Source of the DNA: Agarophyton chilense
Lineage: Eukaryota > Rhodophyta > Florideophyceae > Gracilariales > Gracilariaceae
Length of the DNA stretch: 64,000 nucleotides
Direction: 5' to 3'
Assembly: GCA_030374765.1 (NCBI GenBank)
Contig: JARGXX010000077.1
Coordinates: 682,001-746,000, forward strand
A program made the position numbers and the translations under genes. The notes under the pieces were generated by a model, which made no database searches, was not told where the DNA came from, and worked only from the letters and a program-made list of their open reading frames with translations. Below, in pieces: positions 28,617-38,390 of the stretch. The stretch's first letter is position 1. Every line of letters starts with the position of its first letter.

Positions 28617-30215
28617 CTACTCCAGCTTCTGCCGCAACCTTAGATTCTCTTCTCTCAAGAGCATTTCTTTCGAGCGAAGCAAGTCCACCTTTTCTCGCTC
28701 TGTCTTCAAACTCAGCTTCAAAGAATCATTCAAAGCTTTCTTTCTCATATTGCTTCGCTGTGCAGCAGCACGATTTTTCTCACGACGCAAGTCAACTTTC
28801 AGTTTGCGGATGACGTCTTTATCGCTGCTGGACGAAGGTGCCACCTGGATTTCATCAGAAGCTGTTTGTTCTTCGTTTGAAAAAGCTTGCCGCGGATCAG
28901 CATCTTCTGTCATGGACGAATTCTCTTGTGATTGACTCGAATTCCGTGGTGTACTGCTGCCCCTCTCTCCAACAGGTGTCGAGGAGTCGGTGTCACACAT
29001 CACGATGTCCTGAACATGCGGTGTAATGCCAATTTCAGCACATGCATCAGATGAAGGTTTTGGTGCGTTTGGCGCTGGTGGAATCTCGAGCAAATCGGAC
29101 ACGTCAAAGCTGAAGTCGTTCGGAGGAAGTAAAGGATCCGTAATTGACTGGCTTGGAGGGCCTGGTTGTTGCAGATGCGTCTGGTCAGCATTATGTAGCA
29201 CACTATCGATGAGTTCGGCATCCGTTGGGGGCAAAAGGTCTTGTGATGTTGGCAGCGATGATTGGGGATGTTGGATGAGAGCATGTCGACTAATGGCCAT
29301 ATTACGTAATGCGTTTACTAGACCGTGTTCTGGGCTAGGCAGAGAGCTGTATCTTGTTCCCAACGCACCCATGCACATGCCTATGTTTTCCCTATACATT
29401 GACACATGGGAGACACCGTAAAACGTGCCTAGGCGAGATGACATATTGGCGATGAAACTGGAATGGTCGAGTGGATGACGGGGTTTCATGGTTTGAAGAG
29501 CACAATCACATTTGGAAGGTTTTGAGCCGCAATATGTACAGTCGCGATTCTCGTAGGAGGTTTGAAGAATTAAGAGAGTGGGAAAGACGGCGTCAATGTT
29601 ACATGAACCGCCTTTGGTGGCAGAACGGAACAATAGTCGCTTGGTACCCATGGTGCAGCGAATCTGTTTGGTAGGGGATATGGTTTTGATGTATTCTATG
29701 CGGATGCATTCGGTGTCGTAGCAAGAAACTACGAGCATGTAACCTTCATGGTCGTCCTTCACAAATCGAAATTCACCAAGGGCACTAAAAGTGGTTTCAG
29801 GGACATGCCAGGCCATAGAAGGGTAGTATATGGCATTCTCAACACCAATACCAAAGGTGATAGAATTGCAGGTGAAGACCGGGGTGAGAAAGTGGGCACT
29901 GCCGAATCGGTCAGACATGGAAGATTCGGGCGGCGAGGTGGGGTCAATCTTAGTTTCATGAGCGGAACATGCAATGGATATTTGCTCAATGTTGGGGTTG
30001 GTGAGATACGACATCTGAAGCGGTTCATCAGAGAAAAGAAAGTTGTGGATGTCGTCATTGTCGAAAATGCGGAGCATCTGCGAAAAGAGCTGCAGACTCA
30101 TCATGAGACTGGGCTTGTTTGTGTTGAGGAGAGAGGCGAGCTGGTTGGCCTCCTGCTGGGTCGGAAATAAGCTCTCCGACGGCGGAATGGGTGAGGGGAT
30201 GGTTGTGGAGGCCAT
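28617..30215 (-). CDS. bZIP-like transcription factor with CxxC/CxC N-terminal domain, copy 4 (inverted)
   Basis: It encodes 532 residues from the ATG at 30215 (MASTTIPSPI); the frame continues 18 codons upstream to a TTG. This is the most divergent member. The shared domain (about 40-300) keeps FRFVKDDHEGYML (149-161) and Cys226/Cys229/Cys236/Cys238 (CTYC...CDC), followed by the phrase HPLD that matches HPFD of copy 1. The middle is Ser/Pro/Gln-rich and acidic. The C-terminal bZIP (477-532) has basic region RREKNRAAAQRSNMRKK with Asn489 at position -10, and Leu499, Glu506, Leu513, Leu520 and Leu527 as zipper positions. The protein ends right after the zipper. It faces away from the PP2A gene across 1.5 kb, and lies in opposite orientation to copies 1-3, so the cluster has been rearranged since duplication. 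Confidence 0.8.
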   Translation of the reverse strand: MASTTIPSPIPPSESLFPTQQEANQLASLLNTNKPSLMMSLQLFSQMLRIFDNDDIHNFLFSDEPLQMSYLTNPNIEQISIACSAHETKIDPTSPPESSMSDRFGSAHFLTPVFTCNSITFGIGVENAIYYPSMAWHVPETTFSALGEFRFVKDDHEGYMLVVSCYDTECIRIEYIKTISPTKQIRCTMGTKRLLFRSATKGGSCNIDAVFPTLLILQTSYENRDCTYCGSKPSKCDCALQTMKPRHPLDHSSFIANMSSRLGTFYGVSHVSMYRENIGMCMGALGTRYSSLPSPEHGLVNALRNMAISRHALIQHPQSSLPTSQDLLPPTDAELIDSVLHNADQTHLQQPGPPSQSITDPLLPPNDFSFDVSDLLEIPPAPNAPKPSSDACAEIGITPHVQDIVMCDTDSSTPVGERGSSTPRNSSQSQENSSMTEDADPRQAFSNEEQTASDEIQVAPSSSSDKDVIRKLKVDLRREKNRAAAQRSNMRKKALNDSLKLSLKTEREKVDLLRSKEMLLREENLRLRQKLE

Positions 30216-31700
30216 GGCGAGGTGAAAAGTTTCGAAACGAAAGTGACAGAGCCGCGATGCCAAGCGCAATGCGTGATCGCTTTCAAGACCCTACAGGGAG
30301 CGTACGATACGGCGCGGCGGGGCAGAAACAATAATATCTCCGCTTGTTCACACTCCCTCAGATGCAGTCGGGTAAACAGTATCTCTAGCTCTAGAAAGTG
30401 TTTGCGTTGCCAACGTTACAACGTTATACCTGCAGGCCGTATCATTCGGCATGTCCGTCGGTAAAGCGACTCGCAACGGCGTGTAACACAGGTGGCGCAG
30501 CAGCCGCAGGTAGCCCGGCTACCAAGCTACCCGAAGCTACCTCCGCGCCTCGACCGCGTGCCTCTCTCTCTCTATCTCCATACCCATCTCCATATCACGC
30601 ACCCCTCGCGTGACCTTGCTCACACCTCGATAGATCACCCACACTCTGTCGCACGCGCTCGCCTTGGCAAGCAACCGTGTGCCATACAAGCGGCGACCCC
30701 CCGTCTCACACTGCCTTACAGTGATCTGGAGATTGTTTGTGATTTTTGGTTTCTATCAAAAAACGTTTCCTTCTGCTACAGTCCAACATGAGCTCCCGAC
30801 GAGAGGTTTTTTTGTATGGGAAAAGATCCAAGTGCATACTCTCAATGCATGCTACGCAGCAAGTGAGTGGGTGTAGCTCCATTAAGGAGCACAAAATTCA
30901 CAAGTATCAAAACCAACTGCACAGCTCTCAAGCGAGCCGTAATATTGTACATTTGTTTATAATCCACCCCCCATTACTTATCTCGAGCGCTCCTCTTCAT
31001 AACACTACGAAGAGCAACGTTTGCGCTACCTCGCCGCGTGCATTCTCGTGCACTTCAATATTTTGTGGCTGTGTATATCTTTCTTGTACGCACTCACTGC
31101 GCCATTCTTTGCGCGCCTTTTTTTTTATTTTTTGAAAAACTCACAACAGTTGCGTTTAACGCGCCTTTTGCGCCGCTCCTTGCGGCTGACATAGAGCGAA
31201 AACGTGAAATTCAGCTCGAAAACTTTTAGGATTTGTACCATAAAATGTGCACTTCGCACAAAACTCGAGCGCTTTGTGTTGTGCACTCCACGCCCGCGCA
31301 CGCGCAGGTGCTGGGGAACGTTGCCATGCGCCATCGCCTGTTTCGACGACAAACCTCTCAAAAAGTCAAACTCACTTCTCCCCCCCTCCCTTCCCCCCCA
31401 CCCTCCCCTGCTGTTCCCTCTTCGCCACAACCTTCACTTTCATCTACGCTGCCTGCCTCCCCGCCCCTCTACGTGTCTTCACTTCGCCTTTTCCTCCCTT
31501 GTTGCTCCACTTTCCTCTCCTCGTAAATCCCCCCGTCTGTCCCGTCCCAACTTTGTTACGTACAGCACTCGGACATTCGGAAGCCCTCCGCTTTCCGACT
31601 CTAAATTCCATTTTCCATCGCTTTCCACGCACTCTCGCCTTCCTCGTTCTGTTGCGGTCTCCGCAAGCTACGCAGGCGCCAGTCGCCCCGCACCAAAACG
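30216..31700. other. divergent region between bZIP-like copy 4 and PP2A B''
   Basis: No gene supported. A strong pyrimidine tract on the sense strand of the PP2A gene covers about 31370-31520, roughly 180-330 bases before its ATG. Confidence 0.45.
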
Positions 31701-34694
31701 ATGGACATTGATACCACGCCTGCTACTCCCCATCGTGACGGCACCCCCGCCATGCATCTAGCAGTGCCCTCCCCTACCGAACATGTCAATATGGAAGTCG
31801 ACCAAGACGTAGTCCGTGCTATGGACACCTCTATCACTACCCGCAACTCTTCACAACTCTCGCCACTCTTCACTTCCAACTCATTTTCCACCCCGTCCAC
31901 TCCTACTGGACATTCTCCCGCGCTTGTAGATTCTACCGCTCCTAACCTGCGCCCCATTCCTCTTCCGCCAGCTGTTCTTTTGCACGCCTCCGACGTCCTG
32001 GTGTGGCCAAAATTCAAGGTTGACCAACTCTTCAATGAATGGCTTGAACAACCCGATTCAAAGCCCTGGTTGCAAAAGCTCCTAAATGATGTTCGTGCCG
32101 GAACCGTAACTGCTTCCGCGGAGATGGAGATGGCCCATCGTCTTGCCAAGCACGACAAGAATATGTCTCCACCTCATTCGAGATCGCCTTCTGCGCTGCA
32201 GAATGTAGCCTCATTGGCACCGCAACAAGCACCAAGCTCCCCGATCTCTAGACTGTTTCGTAGTCATATTCCGTTTGGCGACGCAGATTCCTCCCCCCGA
32301 TCTCCTATAGCTGCTCCGGCTGCCATTGCCGCCCATTTACGATCGCCGCTGCAGGCGCCAGTATCTACTGAACTGAGTCTGGGGAAGAGTGGCTCTGTTT
32401 CTACCTTGCCATCTGATCAACGCATTTCACCGTTGGTGTTCTCATCGCCCACGAAAACGCCAGAAAAGGAAGCTGCCCGCGTCGCCTTTTCGGCCGATGT
32501 TGTCAAGGATATACATATGGAAGGTGTTGATGCAGCAGCGGCCGTCGAAACTGAAAGCAAGAGCGAAGGCGTACGTAGTGTTACCAAGGAGAGCTCTGAC
32601 AGCTATACCGATGGAATCGCTGAAATTACTGCTGCGGTTGATAAGGTCTCCTCGCATGATGCTACTCCAGTTCATACTGAGATGAAGCCCGAGAAGAGGG
32701 AATCTGACTTCGACGCTGTTTCTGCCTTGGATTCTTCCAGGAAAGTAGAAGAGAAAAGTACGCCAATCGCAAACGTTGACGACGCTGTTACCTTTGCAGA
32801 CAAGGAGATTGTGAAAACTCCTCAAGCTGTTCCACTCAGAGATGCCATAGCAACCGGAGCTGTGACAACTAATCGAATTGAGGAACCTTCGTCAGTTCTG
32901 GCCGCGAGTGAAACTGTTCGCATGCAGAAAGACTCGGAGCCACTGAAACGGGGGGTAGAGGAGCTAGAGAAATCTGATGTCTCAGCACTTTCTGAAGAGA
33001 AGGTGATTAGCGCCGCGATGCCTCCCACGAAGCCAAAACCATCCCGTCCTGTAGATGCGACGATGATCGATACGCCAACAGGTCCTAGTGAGCGCAGTGC
33101 TCTGCCGCGCTTTTATTACCCCTGTGGGAAAGGTGCTGTTGATAGAGAGAGAAAAGAACATGAAGTAATGAATAAATTCTTCACGAAAGTACGTGAGGAG
33201 AAGAATCAACCAGGAGCAACCCGTTCAGATCTAGGGGAACTGGTTCTGGACGTTGTCGGCCTGCCAACTTATTTCGCAGGAATTGTATTCGACGCAGTTT
33301 TAAAATCATGCTTCTCTAAAAAGGACGGGAAAGCAAATTCTACCGAAGCAACCCACAGCCTTAATTCCGGAAATGTTATGAAGGATGTTGACGGTAAACA
33401 AAACACCAGAGAACCATCTGATTCAAGTGATGGCATGGTTCAGCAGTCACACCATAGTGAGGGTGGAACAAAATCAGACACAACTATGGGGGATGCCACA
33501 GATGGAGATGAAAGGGGAAATGATACTCGTCAGTTAAATGGATTTCGCAATACTACGCAAAATAGCGAGACTACAACAGGAATATCTGTTTCAACGGATG
33601 GTGTTGCCAACGTGGAGCCAATGACTGAAATCATCAGCAACTACATCACGGATGAACAGTTTAAACGCTTCTACGAAATCACTTGCGCCGGTCGCCCGAA
33701 GGAAGCCAGACTTTTCTCAGTTCTTCGTGAGCCAGGGGCGGATCGTGATTTTTTAATCCCAAGCGATTTCAAGCCGTTGCTCCGTGCGCTACTTATGTGT
33801 CATCAGGGTCTAGCGTTCCTGCACGCAACGCCGGAATTTCAACAGAGATACAGTGAAACTGTGATAGAGAGAATTTATTTCGGATGCACTAGGCAACATA
33901 ATGGGCGATTGACGCTCCAGGACATCCGAAGATCCAAACTCTTGGAAATACTCTTAGTTGTGGACGAAGAAGAGGACATAAACCGAGAGCGAAAGTTTTT
34001 CAGCTATGAGCACTTTTACGTTCTCTACTGCAGGTTTTGGGAGCTGGACGCAAACCATGATCTTCAAATAGACCGAGAGGATTTAATGCGATATGGAAGT
34101 CATTCTTTGACGTCTCGTATTGTGGAACGCATTTTTGGTGGATATGCGCGTCCTCTCGATTCCCCAGAGAATCCCGGCTTTATGTCCTACACCGATTTTA
34201 TCTGGTTTTGTCTGAGCGAAGAAGACAAAACAAGTGACACGGCCATAGACTACTGGTTCAGATGTATTGACATGGACGGCGATGGCCTGATAACCATGTA
34301 TGACATGGAGTTCTTCTACAAGGAACAGCTTCATCGCATGGAATGTTTTGGGCATGAGCCCGTACAGATCAAAGATATCTTGTGTCAATTGCTTGACATG
34401 ATCAAACCCAATGTACAACCGCCTGTGATCAGGAGGAAAGATCTCAAGCGGTGCCGATTGGCCGGTAACTTTTTCAACGTTTTGTTCAACCTCAATAAGT
34501 TTTTCGCCATTGAGGCAAGGGATCCACTACAAATAAGACAAGAACACGCAACCCCAGAACTCACTGATTGGGACCGTTTTGCCGCGTTGGAATACCTAAG
34601 GTTGAGTGCAGAAGAGGAAGATGGGGAAGATGAGCCTTGGGAAGAGGTTGGCGACTGTGCAAATCCATTGATGGCTGGTGAGGCTCCATTTTAA
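31701..34694 (+). CDS. PP2A regulatory subunit B'' with long disordered N terminus
   Basis: It encodes 997 residues from the ATG at 31701. B'' subunits attach to the PP2A A/C core and direct it to substrates; plant and algal forms act on the cytoskeleton and cell division (TON2/FASS family). The first ~460 residues are Ser/Thr/Pro- and charge-rich and probably disordered. The B'' core starts near RFYYPCGKG (about 470) and continues through EQFKRFYEITCAG and IERIYFGCT. Two EF-hands follow: DANHDLQIDRED from residue 783 and DMDGDGLITMYD from residue 857. The second has the full DxDxDG loop and should bind calcium; the first deviates at loop position 6. The C terminus includes the typical WDRFAALEYLRL and an acidic end. 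Ca2+ control of PP2A targeting is inferred from these loops. Orthology to PPP2R3 rather than specifically TON2 is left open. Confidence 0.9.
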   Translation: MDIDTTPATPHRDGTPAMHLAVPSPTEHVNMEVDQDVVRAMDTSITTRNSSQLSPLFTSNSFSTPSTPTGHSPALVDSTAPNLRPIPLPPAVLLHASDVLVWPKFKVDQLFNEWLEQPDSKPWLQKLLNDVRAGTVTASAEMEMAHRLAKHDKNMSPPHSRSPSALQNVASLAPQQAPSSPISRLFRSHIPFGDADSSPRSPIAAPAAIAAHLRSPLQAPVSTELSLGKSGSVSTLPSDQRISPLVFSSPTKTPEKEAARVAFSADVVKDIHMEGVDAAAAVETESKSEGVRSVTKESSDSYTDGIAEITAAVDKVSSHDATPVHTEMKPEKRESDFDAVSALDSSRKVEEKSTPIANVDDAVTFADKEIVKTPQAVPLRDAIATGAVTTNRIEEPSSVLAASETVRMQKDSEPLKRGVEELEKSDVSALSEEKVISAAMPPTKPKPSRPVDATMIDTPTGPSERSALPRFYYPCGKGAVDRERKEHEVMNKFFTKVREEKNQPGATRSDLGELVLDVVGLPTYFAGIVFDAVLKSCFSKKDGKANSTEATHSLNSGNVMKDVDGKQNTREPSDSSDGMVQQSHHSEGGTKSDTTMGDATDGDERGNDTRQLNGFRNTTQNSETTTGISVSTDGVANVEPMTEIISNYITDEQFKRFYEITCAGRPKEARLFSVLREPGADRDFLIPSDFKPLLRALLMCHQGLAFLHATPEFQQRYSETVIERIYFGCTRQHNGRLTLQDIRRSKLLEILLVVDEEEDINRERKFFSYEHFYVLYCRFWELDANHDLQIDREDLMRYGSHSLTSRIVERIFGGYARPLDSPENPGFMSYTDFIWFCLSEEDKTSDTAIDYWFRCIDMDGDGLITMYDMEFFYKEQLHRMECFGHEPVQIKDILCQLLDMIKPNVQPPVIRRKDLKRCRLAGNFFNVLFNLNKFFAIEARDPLQIRQEHATPELTDWDRFAALEYLRLSAEEEDGEDEPWEEVGDCANPLMAGEAPF

Positions 34695-35063
34695 ATTGTG
34701 CATCGGCATGAACAAGGAGTAGTGAGCGCTTTGCTTTCTGCAGAGATGCTGGCAAAGCGTACAATGCGAGTTGCTTCTCGTGAAAGTCTCGGCCTGTGAA
34801 CAATGGGAGCAGAGTTGTTGAAGCTCAGAGTTTGTGCATGTAACCTATGATTGGCTAAGCCCCGCATCTCCCGTGGGACGGGATGACGTTTGCGTTTCGG
34901 ATGGTGTTGGTGGGGGGAGGTGGTTGTTATGTTATATACATGTGTCCTTCGGCAGTAGGCGTGGAAGACAAAGAGCGTTTACTGTCCAGTGTAAATAATG
35001 TGTGTGATAGGAACTCGAACTGGTTTCGTCTTCGCTTGCATGCAGCGCAGTGATACACGGTAG
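34695..35063. other. convergent 3' intergenic region
   Basis: It lies between PP2A B'' and the FMN hydrolase. Nothing recognisable. Confidence 0.5.
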
Positions 35064-35819
35064 TTAGTATTTTAGCTTTGTTCCGTGAGCTTCTAGAATT
35101 GTGGAAAGTTGGGTTGATGCCTGTTTTGCGTCTTTAAAAAGGACGGCGGCAAGATAGCCGGCTTCCAGGGCACCATCACAGTTTGATTGCCTGTCATCAA
35201 GTAAAATACAAGACGATGGATGCACGCCGACTTTTTCTGCAACTCTCTTGTACGCGGCCACGTCAGGCTTTCTGAGACCCTCGTTTCCACTGACAAAGGT
35301 CCATTTCGCTCCGTATCGCGCATTGAGCTGGATGGCTTCTTCAATTAGGTAGTGCCATGGAGGATAGTTGCTGCACAGGTGCACTGGAACGTTTGCTTCT
35401 CTAAGGGCGTTGAGCAAAACGTCCGTGCCGGGAATTTGGCGGTAGGATTGTTTGAGAAATGTTTTGAATTGGGGAAGATCTACAACGCGCTGGTCTTTGA
35501 AGAAGCAACGAGCTAGGTGGGTTTCATCGATAAGGCCGAGCTCGAATTTTACCCAAACGTCTGGGGTTTTTGCGTTGACGAAATCGGAGAAGGTTTGAAA
35601 ACCAAAATGGGAGGCCATGCCGTTGAAAAACGGATCGGCGACTAAGGTGTCTAACACATCGGATACAAGAATGGGGGTGTTTTTCGCTCTGGAGGGCAAT
35701 GTCGACATGCTTGAGATGGCGAAAGTGGGTTGATTCACTGATTGTGGCGCGGGGCGGCTGGTGCGCTTGAACACGGGACACGAGCAGAAACACAGCTGAG
35801 AGCTGTCACGAAAGCTCAT
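35064..35819 (-). CDS. HAD-family FMN hydrolase, plastid type (cpFHy1-like)
   Basis: It encodes 251 residues from an ATG. The enzyme is predicted to dephosphorylate FMN to riboflavin in the plastid. The first ~45 residues are rich in Ser, Arg and Pro and poor in acids, fitting a transit peptide. The HAD core follows: motif I SDVLDTLV with nucleophile Asp54, motif II in HLCSNYP, motif III Lys in LRKPD and motif IV ILLDDRQSN. As in the Arabidopsis chloroplast FMN hydrolase, where motif I reads FDVMDTIV, the usual second Asp two residues after the nucleophile is absent. Adjacent phrases ADPFF and VWVKFELGLIDETHLA match that enzyme closely. Generic HAD phosphatase is the fallback. It is the best evidence for a plastid-bearing host. 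Confidence 0.8.
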   Translation of the reverse strand: MSFRDSSQLCFCSCPVFKRTSRPAPQSVNQPTFAISSMSTLPSRAKNTPILVSDVLDTLVADPFFNGMASHFGFQTFSDFVNAKTPDVWVKFELGLIDETHLARCFFKDQRVVDLPQFKTFLKQSYRQIPGTDVLLNALREANVPVHLCSNYPPWHYLIEEAIQLNARYGAKWTFVSGNEGLRKPDVAAYKRVAEKVGVHPSSCILLDDRQSNCDGALEAGYLAAVLFKDAKQASTQLSTILEAHGTKLKY

Positions 35820-36269
35820 GGAAGAAGAGCTGCGGGACAGGAGGGTTGGTACTTGCTATACGCACTGACGGAGGGGGGGAAGAAGGTAAGGGTTACGCGC
35901 TTTATCCCCAGGCGAATGTTTTTATCGGCAGCTACTCATGCCTGAAGATTGAACTACTGCCTGTACGGCTCATGCGAACCGTGTCGCAAGAGCTCCGGCG
36001 AGGGGCAGAGCGGTGCGGCACGGCGCACCGTGATTACACGTGGCTCACGGCCATTGGCGCATTTCCGCGGCGCTACGGAAACAGCTCAGCTTTTGGTTGA
36101 CGTGGCGTGCGCCTTTTCTTTGGGCGTGCTCGCTTTCGTTTCGAACCACGCGCCTTTGGTTTCACGCGCGAACTGCTTCACCCACGAGTACTACCGAACG
36201 GTAGGTAGATACAACTTCGTGTCAAAGGCCATCGACTCGTGCCTCCTTCTTCCGCGAGACCAACTTACA
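35820..36269. other. divergent intergenic region
   Basis: It lies between the FMN hydrolase and the Pro/Ser-rich gene. The latter's frame is open through most of it from a TTG at 35949, without a preferred start before 36270. Confidence 0.4.
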
Positions 36270-37973
36270 ATGCGCGCGGACGGCTCGTTCCCCTGTAAGG
36301 TAGAGGCCGCCTTGCAGGCTGTCAACCTCCGCGATGCCGCCGCAGTTCCCTCGCGTCGCGCGCCGTCGCCGCGTCGCACACCGCCCCTCAAGCGCGCGCG
36401 CGCCCCGCGCCCCGCGCCGCAGCCGCAGCCGCAGCCGCAGCCGCTCGTTAACACGCGATGCAGTTCACTTCCCGCCTCAAGTTTCTGCAACTCTGTGTAC
36501 GCCGCGCAACGCGCTGATTCCTTGCAACCTTCTTCTGACCATGTCATCAATGTAGACCTTCCGATACCCAATCCATCCCCCCCCTCTACGGCTCATCTTG
36601 CGCCGTCTGCACATCCGCCTGTGCCCAATCGCCTTTCATCTCACGCGTCTTCTTCGTATCGCTCCAGATCAACTGCACTATCGTCATCGGCGTCTGTCAA
36701 CCGTCGTTCAGCGCCTACTCCGCCATTGTCCAACTCGGCGTCCAACGCACATCGCCCGCCTTCTGCTTCCTCTGTCTATTTGACGCCCATCTCTAACCGC
36801 CCACTTTCCGTGGCGCCGCCACGTAACACTGCGCCCGTCGAGCCCCGCCCGCAGCCGTCTGACCATGCCACCATAGTACATCCCCCGACATCAAGCCCGT
36901 CTCCCTCGTTGGTCCACGCCTCGCGCCGAACTGTGCCCGTGTCCAATTTTGCGCTGGCAAGACGTCGACCAGCACCAACGCGCCCTTCGTCTGACTCATC
37001 TCGTTTTTCGTATCGCCCAATACCCACCACTCCGTCGTCTTACGCTGCCCCCGCCAACCGCCGCTCGGCAACCACTCCCTCTCCATCGCACGTTGTGTTC
37101 AACGTGCACCGTCGATCACGCGCTTCGGTCAGGCATTCTGCTCCCGTCTCACATTTCAAACCCCCGGCAGCGCAGTCCTGCACCTCTTTGCCGGGCCACC
37201 ACCGCCAGCAACCATCGCACCATATTATCAGTCTAGACCCCCCGTTGTCAACCCCATCTCTTTCATCTGTTGTCGGCTCGCGTCGCACTATACCTGCCTC
37301 TAACTCTATACCGTCTGCACGTCGACGAGCACCACCTCGCCCTTCGTCTAACACTAGCCCCTTCATGTGTCGCCCGATACCTACCACCCCGTCCTCGTAT
37401 GTTCTCACCGCCAACCGTCCTGGAACGCGGACTCCATCTTCATCGAATGGGATTTCTGGCGCGCCTCGTCCACCAACTGCAACTTTGAGGCATTCTAGGC
37501 CCGATCCACATTACCGACCCCCAGCTGCGCCGTCCCGTATCCGTGCGCCCCTCGATCATCGCCAGCAGCCGTCTACTTTCAGAAACAATACTTCAATTAT
37601 ACACCGTTCTGTGCCACCCGCATCTCGTGGAGAACCTCAAGCCGCCGCAACTCGTTGTCTAGCTCGCATTCAGCGGTCCTCGAATTCCGCACCCAACTCT
37701 CGTCGCCTGCAGCGCTCAAACCCACCGGGGGCTGATACGAATTCCCATGTAACAATTATGCCGTTGGCTACCACGGGTTCTATACCTCCTCAGGCTGTTC
37801 CGAACGGTTCTCCTGTTCGACCGCAAAAAGTTGCTATGCTTGACTTCTCTTCGGTTCTTCACGTTCCCTGTCAGAAGAAATATGACTCCGTTGGGGCACA
37901 GCGCCCGAGAAAGGTGCGTCGTGTTGGTGGCGTCCATTTTGCAGGTGATATTGATCGTCATTTTATTACCTAA
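36270..37973 (+). CDS. Pro/Ser/Arg-rich low-complexity protein with three tandem repeats
   Basis: It encodes 567 residues from the ATG at 36270 (MRADGSFPCK). I do not recognise it. After a basic Pro-rich stretch with a PQPQPQPQP run, three direct repeats of 108, 119 and 119 residues follow, starting SDHVINVDL, SDHATIVHP and SHHIISLDP and containing RPIPTTPSSY (copies 2 and 3). The C-terminal ~50 residues are different: a hydrophobic patch VAMLDFSSVLHVP, then basic RPRKVRRVGG and a terminal HFAGDIDRHFIT, which look like a short structured or docking segment. Composition predicts an intrinsically disordered protein. No signal peptide or membrane helix is present. The basic clusters would allow nuclear localisation. 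Because the frame is GC-rich and low in complexity it could be partly spurious, but the non-repetitive tail and the preserved frame over repeats of unequal length argue for coding. Confidence 0.6.
   Translation: MRADGSFPCKVEAALQAVNLRDAAAVPSRRAPSPRRTPPLKRARAPRPAPQPQPQPQPLVNTRCSSLPASSFCNSVYAAQRADSLQPSSDHVINVDLPIPNPSPPSTAHLAPSAHPPVPNRLSSHASSSYRSRSTALSSSASVNRRSAPTPPLSNSASNAHRPPSASSVYLTPISNRPLSVAPPRNTAPVEPRPQPSDHATIVHPPTSSPSPSLVHASRRTVPVSNFALARRRPAPTRPSSDSSRFSYRPIPTTPSSYAAPANRRSATTPSPSHVVFNVHRRSRASVRHSAPVSHFKPPAAQSCTSLPGHHRQQPSHHIISLDPPLSTPSLSSVVGSRRTIPASNSIPSARRRAPPRPSSNTSPFMCRPIPTTPSSYVLTANRPGTRTPSSSNGISGAPRPPTATLRHSRPDPHYRPPAAPSRIRAPLDHRQQPSTFRNNTSIIHRSVPPASRGEPQAAATRCLARIQRSSNSAPNSRRLQRSNPPGADTNSHVTIMPLATTGSIPPQAVPNGSPVRPQKVAMLDFSSVLHVPCQKKYDSVGAQRPRKVRRVGGVHFAGDIDRHFIT
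36537..37574 (+). repeat. three direct coding repeats (324, 357, 357 bases)
   Basis: Units start at 36537, 36861 and 37218 and each ends in codons for (R/P)QPS. All are multiples of three and lie inside the Pro/Ser-rich gene. They are diverged at the base level, so the duplications are not recent. Confidence 0.7.
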
Positions 37974-38390
37974 TTGCCCTTGATTAGCAAGACGCAATCT
38001 TATGTTAGCATGGAGTTGGAGTGGGGGCTTGAGGGCAAAAGGAATAAGTATGACATGATTTGGACGCGCTCCTCCTTCGAAAACGGGATGTTTGACTGCG
38101 AAAAAGATAAAGGGCTAGATTGCTACCTCCCGGAAGTGCAATTAGGGAAGTTGTCTACGTTGCTGACGAGGGTTCGCACACATGCTCTGTTTCCGGAATG
38201 GTGAATTTTTCGCTATTTCGCTTTCTCTGCATGCAAATCAGGCAACTACAGTAAAATAGCCAACAAATTCGGGCGCGGCGCACACCGCAGTCTTTAGCCG
38301 AAGTTCATATATTCCTTGTCTTTGCCGAAGATTGTGGTTCAGATGAAAATTCCTGGAGTTGTTCAGTGATTCGATTGCTGTACGAAACAA
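37974..38390. other. intergenic region
   Basis: It lies between two plus-strand genes. Nothing recognisable. Confidence 0.5.
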
